From Phycisphaerales bacterium (GTDB taxonomy: Bacteria; Planctomycetota; Phycisphaerae; Phycisphaerales; SM1A02): 8,172 nucleotides of DNA. Below, in pieces: positions 4,964 through 8,172 of this stretch (positions within the stretch are counted from its first letter, which is position 1; each line of letters starts with the position of its first letter). The notes under the pieces were generated by a model that saw only the letters and a list, made by a program, of their open reading frames with translations, was not told the origin of the DNA and searched no databases. Location: the NCBI GenBank assembly GCA_022447165.1, contig JAKVBR010000070.1:1-8172 (forward strand), read 5' to 3'. A program made the position numbers and the translations under genes.

Positions 4964-6786
4964 AGAACTTTAAGCACTTTGCAAAACAACTCCTCACATG
5001 GAGACTCCGCTTCATTAGCGGATTAGTGCTTGCTGCAGTTTCAGCACTTGGGTTGGGCGTTGGACTGTTAAGTTTAGGTCCAGCACTATCTTTGATTTTA
5101 GATCCTGAGAATGGCAAGAACTTGATTCAACTTGCTGAGGAACATAACGCATCGAACGCATTCCCCTCAATTCCCGAGGGTTTGATTTCAACGTTGCCAG
5201 AAGGGCGTTTTGATGGCGTGCTTTTCATTTTGATTGGGCTAGGTGGACTTACGATTTTTGGTGGACTTGCGAACTTTCTTCATCAATACATCAGCGCTTG
5301 GCTTGCGATGCATGTTGTTGCAAGAGCACGGTTCAAAGCATTTACGCATGTTCTGTATATGCCTGTTGCTAAGGTTGCAAGACATGGCTCTAGTGAGTTT
5401 GTTTCGAGAATTATCCGTGATGCAGAAGCGCTTCAAGTAGGCCTGCTTGTGCTCATGGGAAGATCGGTTTCTCAGTTCACCAAGGGCATTGTTGCATTTA
5501 TGGTTGCGTGCGTCTTTGATTACCGTCTCGTCATCATCGCGCTCATAGTGCTGCCAGTTCTTGTCATCACTCTGCAGGTCATCGGTAGGCGAGTAAACAA
5601 AGGAACGCGCGCGTCGTTATCTGCACAGCAAGAACTTCTTCGCATCTCTAATGAAGCAGTTCAAGGGCTTAAAGCAGTTAAAGTGAACACTGCTGAATCA
5701 ACAATCGAACGGGAGTTTGAAAAAGAAAACGCTCAGGTCGTGAAATCTGAAATGAAAGTCAGAGTGATGAGAGCACTCAGTTCGCCTCTAATGGAAACGC
5801 TCGCGATTCTCGTTCTGGGAACGCTTGCAGGCATTGCAGCGCATTCAATCATCGATGGTTCTCTGCAATTCAATCGTTTCTTACTTTCAATTGGCGCTCT
5901 AGCAGTTGCAGGAAGTTCGCTTAGACCCCTTGCTGGGCTTGTCACTGAAATTCAAGCAGCAGAAGCGCCTGCAGCGAGGTTAATGGAAATCTTAAACGCG
6001 AGTAACGAGGAAGATTCAGGAACAGCGAAGATGCCAACTTCATTTAGCAAAGTGGCATTTCAGAATGTTTCATTTACTTATGAAAACAAGGACGTACCAG
6101 CAGTTAACTCGTTCTCTGCGGAGATTTCTGCTGGGGAGCGAGTTGCAGTTGTTGGACCAAACGGTTCAGGCAAAACGAGTTTAGTGTCATTGATACCACG
6201 ACTGCTTTCACAGCAAGAAGGTAGCATTTTTCTTGACAACACAAACATCAATGACATTGGACTCAAAGAACTTCGAACGCACGTTGGCGTAGTGACGCAG
6301 GAAACAGTTCTATTCCACGGAACAATTGCTGACAACATTCGATTTGGTACAAATGCGTCTGATGAAGAAGTGAGAGCTGCTGCGAACTACGCACATGCTG
6401 ATGAGTTTATTGCTGAACTTGATGGCGGCTACGATTCGCTCGTCTACGAGCAAGGCAAGTCGCTCAGTGGTGGGCAACGGCAACGCATTGCAATTGCTAG
6501 AGTGTTGCTTAGAAATCCATCCATCATGATTTTCGATGAAGCAACGAGTCAAATCGATGCAGAATCTGAAGCATTTATTGCGGACACGCTTGAGAAGTAC
6601 AGCAAAGGTAAGACGGTCTTTGTTATTGCCCACCGAATGTCAACGGTCCAAAATGCAGATCGAATATTGGTGTTAGATGAAGGCAAACTTGTCGGCAATG
6701 GTACTCACCAAGAGTTGCTTGATTCGTGTGATGTTTATAGACGGCTTACAGAAACTCAACTGATCACGGCGATGCCAAATGCGTAG
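4960..6786 (+). CDS. ABC transporter half-molecule, fused permease and ATPase (MsbA/lipid-exporter type)
   Basis: This is an inner-membrane exporter half-transporter of 608 residues, expected to work as a dimer. The N-terminal part has about six membrane segments (near 17-47, 84-118, 162-185, 189-208, 277-298 and 306-328). A polar loop of some 36 residues (48-83) lies between the first two and should be extracytoplasmic. The C-terminal ATPase is complete: Walker A GPNGSGKT (399-406), Q-loop Q447, signature LSGGQ (502-506), Walker B IMIFDE with catalytic E527, a D-loop SQID (530-533, commonly SALD), and the H-loop His at 558. All key residues are kept, so it should be active. The family includes MsbA, multidrug and lipid or siderophore exporters, and the substrate cannot be told from sequence. 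The ATG overlaps the aroA stop (ATGA), and its ribosome site lies in a hairpin. Confidence 0.95.
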   Translation: MKNFKHFAKQLLTWRLRFISGLVLAAVSALGLGVGLLSLGPALSLILDPENGKNLIQLAEEHNASNAFPSIPEGLISTLPEGRFDGVLFILIGLGGLTIFGGLANFLHQYISAWLAMHVVARARFKAFTHVLYMPVAKVARHGSSEFVSRIIRDAEALQVGLLVLMGRSVSQFTKGIVAFMVACVFDYRLVIIALIVLPVLVITLQVIGRRVNKGTRASLSAQQELLRISNEAVQGLKAVKVNTAESTIEREFEKENAQVVKSEMKVRVMRALSSPLMETLAILVLGTLAGIAAHSIIDGSLQFNRFLLSIGALAVAGSSLRPLAGLVTEIQAAEAPAARLMEILNASNEEDSGTAKMPTSFSKVAFQNVSFTYENKDVPAVNSFSAEISAGERVAVVGPNGSGKTSLVSLIPRLLSQQEGSIFLDNTNINDIGLKELRTHVGVVTQETVLFHGTIADNIRFGTNASDEEVRAAANYAHADEFIAELDGGYDSLVYEQGKSLSGGQRQRIAIARVLLRNPSIMIFDEATSQIDAESEAFIADTLEKYSKGKTVFVIAHRMSTVQNADRILVLDEGKLVGNGTHQELLDSCDVYRRLTETQLITAMPNA

Positions 6787-7558
6787 TTTGTTCATTTTCC
6801 TGCTTTGCGCTTTCGTATCCTGTGCAGAACAACAAAATAGCTTCCACGATGATGGCGAGCGAATCGTCTCGATGAGTCCAGGCATCACCCAGACGCTTGT
6901 GGATTTAGGACTAGAAGAGAAAATTGTGGGGCGTTCTCCATTTTGTAATGGGGTTGATGAATCGGTGCCAGTTGTAGGCGACTACCACGATGTTGATTTT
7001 GAACGATTGCTCACATTAAACCCCACAGTTGTGTTGGTGCAAGAAACGCAAGCGCCAAAGAATACGCATCTCAAACAGTTGTATGAAGGTGGTGCATTTC
7101 GGTTGCACTATTGGCCACTTGATTCAATTGATGATATTGAACAGGTGTATAACAAAGCGTCAGATTTGTTTACTGACACGCCAAGAGATTTTGTGTTGAG
7201 CATTGATGAAGTGTTCTCAAAAGAACGCGTTCTCATTGTGACAGAGGGCTCAGATGTGTCTGCAGGTTTGTGCTTTGGATCAGGAACTTATCTTGATGAT
7301 GTCATTAAGACCATGGGATTAGAGAATGCCCTTGAACGAGATGGGTGGGCGATGTTGTCGCTTGAGGATGTTGCGAAGTTGAATCCAGACCGAATTCTTG
7401 TGGTTTCAGATACACCAATCAAAGAAGAATCCGTAAAAGGCATTCGTTCATTAAACATTCCAGTGCTATTATTTGAACATGAACACGTCCTCATTCCATC
7501 AAGTCAAGTGTCGAATGTTGCGTCGGCGTTGCAGGAACAGTTAGTTGCAGTTCAATGA
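6779..7558 (+). CDS. ABC importer substrate-binding lipoprotein, BtuF-like (cobalamin or iron-chelate type)
   Basis: This is a class III periplasmic-binding-type protein of 259 residues that would deliver vitamin B12, haem or an iron chelate to a FecCD-type permease. The N-terminus is a short lipoprotein signal: MRS, a hydrophobic run, then F12-V13-S14-C15, where C15 is the likely lipidated residue. The first lobe contains RIVSMSPGITQTLVDLG (28-44) and DFERLLTLNPTVVLV (73-87); the second has GSGTYLDDVIKTMGLENAL (167-185) and LSLEDVAKLNPDRILVV (193-209). E75 and E196 sit where the two BtuF docking glutamates (E72 and E202) lie, one per lobe. The ATG overlaps the ABC exporter end by 8 bases, and no clear Shine-Dalgarno site is seen. 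It is followed by a FecCD permease, which confirms the importer role. The ligand is undetermined. Confidence 0.9.
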   Translation: MRSLFIFLLCAFVSCAEQQNSFHDDGERIVSMSPGITQTLVDLGLEEKIVGRSPFCNGVDESVPVVGDYHDVDFERLLTLNPTVVLVQETQAPKNTHLKQLYEGGAFRLHYWPLDSIDDIEQVYNKASDLFTDTPRDFVLSIDEVFSKERVLIVTEGSDVSAGLCFGSGTYLDDVIKTMGLENALERDGWAMLSLEDVAKLNPDRILVVSDTPIKEESVKGIRSLNIPVLLFEHEHVLIPSSQVSNVASALQEQLVAVQ

Positions 7559-8172
7559 AGTTTAAGTCATTCATTTTGTTTTCATTTTTAACTCTCTTGT
7601 TAGCAGTAGCAGCAGTTTTGCGTCTTTTGATTACGCGAGGTGTTGATGGCACAATCACATACGCATTCCCTGAAGAGCAGTTTTTGTTGTACCGAATTGT
7701 TCCGCTCGCAGCAGCCATCATTGTTGGCGCTGGTCTTGGCGTTTCTGGAATGGGGTTGCAAGTGTTGTTAAGAAACCCGCTTGCTTCACCGTGGATTCTC
7801 GGTTTATCAAGTGGCGCAGGTCTTGGCGTCATGAGTGTGATGTATGTGGAGTATGCATATCCAGTTTCATTTGAAGGCAGTCACATGGTTGGCGCAATTG
7901 TTGGCGCATTGTTTTCATTGAGTTGTGTTTATCTACTTTCGAGAAGGCGTGGCGGCATCGATCCAATCTCGATGGTTCTGATAGGTGTTGTCGTGTCAGT
8001 CATCTGTTCCGCTGGCATCATGGTGCTTCAACATGCTGTTCCGATGGGGCTTCGAGGCGCGTTTACGACTTGGCTCATGGGGCGTTTGCCTGAAGTGGAA
8101 TCAGAGTTACGTCTTGCGATTTTCGCAGGGATTGTATTGACTGGCGTTTGGTTAGTTGCTTGGTGGGGTCCT
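7555..8172 (+). CDS. FecCD/BtuC-family ABC importer permease, N-terminal 206 residues, 3' end cut by window
   Basis: This is the membrane subunit of a cobalamin, haem or siderophore importer. The family is about 330 residues long, so roughly 60% is present. The ATG overlaps the stop of the binding-protein gene as ATGA, and the frame stays open to the window end. Visible features are a first membrane segment at 5-26, the family signature region GAGLGVSGMGLQVLLRNPLASP (58-79), then ILGLSSGAGLG (81-91), further membrane stretches near 111-128 and 137-158, and LRGAFTTWLMGRLPE (166-180), which matches the family's WxxGs-like segment. The loop before the second segment reads YRIVPL (46-51) where relatives have RLPR: the first Arg (R47) is kept and the second is replaced. 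The ATPase partner (BtuD/FecE-like) would be expected further downstream. Confidence 0.92.
   Translation, partial: MKFKSFILFSFLTLLLAVAAVLRLLITRGVDGTITYAFPEEQFLLYRIVPLAAAIIVGAGLGVSGMGLQVLLRNPLASPWILGLSSGAGLGVMSVMYVEYAYPVSFEGSHMVGAIVGALFSLSCVYLLSRRRGGIDPISMVLIGVVVSVICSAGIMVLQHAVPMGLRGAFTTWLMGRLPEVESELRLAIFAGIVLTGVWLVAWWGP

Noticed and set aside
7491..7832. A 113-residue minus-strand open frame across the binding protein-permease junction
   Set aside because: It is antisense to two genes with clear family motifs and has no domain or ribosome site that I can see.
7889..7912. Repeated GTTGGCGCA units in the permease gene as a tandem repeat
   Set aside because: They encode a VGAIVGAL membrane-helix stretch; the similarity is explained by Gly/Ala codons and is too short to be a real repeat array.

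Overview
The window is a gene-dense stretch of bacterial chromosome. It is estimated by eye at about 45% G+C and has one intergenic gap of any size (106 bases, 3230-3335). It holds eight protein genes, the first and last cut by the window edges. I see no tRNA, rRNA, CRISPR array, insertion sequence, integrase or phage gene. The organism is clearly a bacterium: there are Shine-Dalgarno-like sites, ATGA/GTGA overlaps, a lipoprotein signal and bacterial ABC importer parts. The mix of genes and the divergent GroES and EPSP synthase suggest, weakly, a marine Planctomycetota-like (Phycisphaerae-type) or similar non-model phylum. The window alone cannot settle this.

Left part (1-3229): aromatic amino acid catabolism. 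A minus-strand pair, hppD then hmgA, 23 bases apart, encodes 4-hydroxyphenylpyruvate dioxygenase and homogentisate 1,2-dioxygenase. Facing it on the plus strand is the C-terminal part of fumarylacetoacetase (fahA). The stop codons of fahA and hmgA are separated by only 10 bases. Together these genes cover tyrosine/4-hydroxyphenylpyruvate to homogentisate to maleylacetoacetate, and fumarylacetoacetate to fumarate plus acetoacetate. The maleylacetoacetate isomerase between them is not in view.

Middle (3230-3335): a compact divergent promoter region. TACAAT -10 candidates lie on both strands. hppD has a short leader with a Shine-Dalgarno site. The plus-strand -10 box lies so close to the groES ATG that its transcript may be leaderless.

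Right part (3336-8172): five plus-strand genes that each overlap the next by 4 or 8 bases. They are a GroES-like co-chaperonin, EPSP synthase (aroA, shikimate pathway), an MsbA-type ABC exporter half-transporter, a BtuF-like substrate-binding lipoprotein, and the start of a FecCD/BtuC-type permease. The overlaps imply one translationally coupled operon, although the functions (folding, chorismate synthesis, export, cobalamin or iron-chelate import) are not obviously related. The best regulatory structure is a perfect 8-bp hairpin at the end of aroA that contains the likely Shine-Dalgarno site of the ABC exporter gene.

All genes belong to known families and no new defence or mobile system is visible. 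The interesting points are the regulatory layout, the mixed operon, and family-level residue departures in AroA and the permease.
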